Of a stretch of DNA of 64,000 nucleotides, positions 63,155 through 64,000 are shown one piece after another (positions within the stretch are counted from its first letter, which is position 1; each line of letters opens with the position of its first letter). A program made the position numbers and the translations under genes. The stretch comes from Alterileibacterium massiliense (lineage in GTDB: Bacteria > Bacillota > Clostridia > Peptostreptococcales > Anaerovoracaceae): positions 1-64,000 of the forward strand of contig NZ_FNWE01000001.1 in the NCBI RefSeq assembly GCF_900104645.1. Direction: 5' to 3'. The notes beneath the pieces were generated by a model. It was not told where the DNA came from. It searched no databases and saw only the letters and a list, made by a program, of their open reading frames with translations.

Positions 63155-64000
63155 ATGTATAAAGTTGATAATGCGGTAATATTGGCAGCGGGCTTATCAA
63201 GACGATTTGCTCCATTATCTCACGAAAAACCTAAATCTCTTATTGAGGTAAAAGGAGAAATATTAATAGAAAGGCAGATAAGACAGATAAAAGAAGCGGG
63301 AATATCTGACATCTATATTGTTACAGGATATAAATCTGAGCAGTTTAAATATCTTGAGAAAAAGTTCGGAGTAAAGCTCTTATTAAATAATGAATATTAT
63401 GTGAGAAATAATCATTCAAGCATCTATGTTGCTAGAGAACATATTAAGAATACTTATATATGTTCAGCAGACAATTATTTTTCCATAAATCCATTTGAAA
63501 AAGAGGTGAATGATTCATACTATGCTACACTTTATAGCGATGACTATACAAAGGAATGGTGTGTAAGCTTAGATGAAAATGGTTATATAAATGAAGTAAA
63601 TATTGGTGGCTCAAAGTCTTGGTATATGATAGGTCACACATTTTGGTCAGAAAATTTTAGCAGGGAATTTATAAAAATTCTTGAAGAGGTATATGAAAAT
63701 CCTGAGACAAAGGACTTGCTTTGGGAAGATGTTTACAGGGCAAATTTAAATAGATTGATGATGGGTATAAGAAAATATGATGATGGGGATATTTATGAAT
63801 TTGATTCGCTCGATGAATTAAGAAAATTTGACCATACATATATTGATGAAACGAGGTCTCAAATAATTCATGAAATATCTGAAAGACTATCCATCAAAGA
63901 GGGCAATATGATTGATTTTATGGAAGTAAAGGAAAAAACGATAGATGAGCCTGCTCGATTTAAGTTCAGAATTAAAAATGACAAGACAAGAACTTGGTAT
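63155..64000 (+). CDS. licC: LicC-like phosphocholine cytidylyltransferase, 3' end outside window
   Basis: An open frame of 282 codons runs from ATG 63155 off the window end. It begins with NAVILAAGLSRRFAPLSHEKPKSLIEVKG, the nucleotidyltransferase start with both signature Gly-Arg and Pro-Lys elements, and has SADNYF at the metal site, like LicC. The product would activate phosphocholine with CTP to CDP-choline for LicD. LicC domains are about 230 residues, and the frame continues past that, so a further domain may follow. AGAGG lies about 9 nt before the ATG. Confidence 0.88.
   Translation, partial: MYKVDNAVILAAGLSRRFAPLSHEKPKSLIEVKGEILIERQIRQIKEAGISDIYIVTGYKSEQFKYLEKKFGVKLLLNNEYYVRNNHSSIYVAREHIKNTYICSADNYFSINPFEKEVNDSYYATLYSDDYTKEWCVSLDENGYINEVNIGGSKSWYMIGHTFWSENFSREFIKILEEVYENPETKDLLWEDVYRANLNRLMMGIRKYDDGDIYEFDSLDELRKFDHTYIDETRSQIIHEISERLSIKEGNMIDFMEVKEKTIDEPARFKFRIKNDKTRTWY

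Overview
The window is a low-GC Firmicutes chromosome segment. It is AT-rich, uses AGA/AGG for Arg and ATA for Ile heavily, uses GTG/TTG starts behind AGGAGG-type ribosome sites, and carries Gram-positive markers: ylxM-ffh, sepF-ylmG-divIVA, AddA, cell-wall sorted surface proteins and a dlt operon. The gene mix fits an anaerobic clostridial lineage, possibly the Anaerovoracaceae/Eubacterium-Mogibacterium group. That placement is inference from gene content only. No tRNA, CRISPR array, insertion sequence or prophage was seen.

Layout. Positions 1-12.8 kb are housekeeping: the 5S end of an rRNA operon, the SRP/translation block (ylxM, ffh, rpsP, khpA, rimM, trmD), a division/envelope block (HlyD-like protein, yggS, sepF, yggT, divIVA, lspA, rluD), a convergent rqcH, and yicC-gmk-rpoZ. 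Positions 12.8-15.8 kb hold aromatic biosynthesis: DAHP synthase, a three-enzyme fusion (chorismate mutase, shikimate dehydrogenase, shikimate kinase) and a type II dehydroquinase. They are followed by gpmI, a GntR-regulated ABC exporter, addA, a metallo-beta-lactamase-fold gene and gdhA. Positions 25.8-30.7 kb hold two large sorted surface proteins. The leader of the first contains 11 perfect GACA repeats followed by a terminator hairpin, an arrangement that suggests phase variation. Positions 31-38.8 kb hold pcrA, ligA, mgtE and a split transketolase.

Positions 38.8 kb to the end form one long surface-polysaccharide locus. A dehydratase, an aminotransferase and a phosphoglycosyl transferase probably make and load the first sugar. 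Five enzymes match the known set for UDP-2,3-diacetamido-2,3-dideoxy-mannuronic acid. LicD, two glycosyltransferases and Wzy, Wzz and Wzx homologues assemble the chain. A dlt operon (A, B, C, D plus an unlisted 50-residue DltX) then supplies D-alanine esters. The locus ends with a choline module: a winged-helix/cytidylyltransferase/choline-kinase fusion, a BCCT transporter and a second LicC-like cytidylyltransferase that runs off the window. Together they predict a zwitterionic polymer carrying phosphocholine and D-alanine.

The most unusual points are the DNA-binding/LicC/LicA fusion next to a 14-bp palindrome, the GACA-repeat leader, the three-enzyme shikimate fusion, a GC-rich patch inside ligA, and two genes whose promoters imply leaderless mRNAs.
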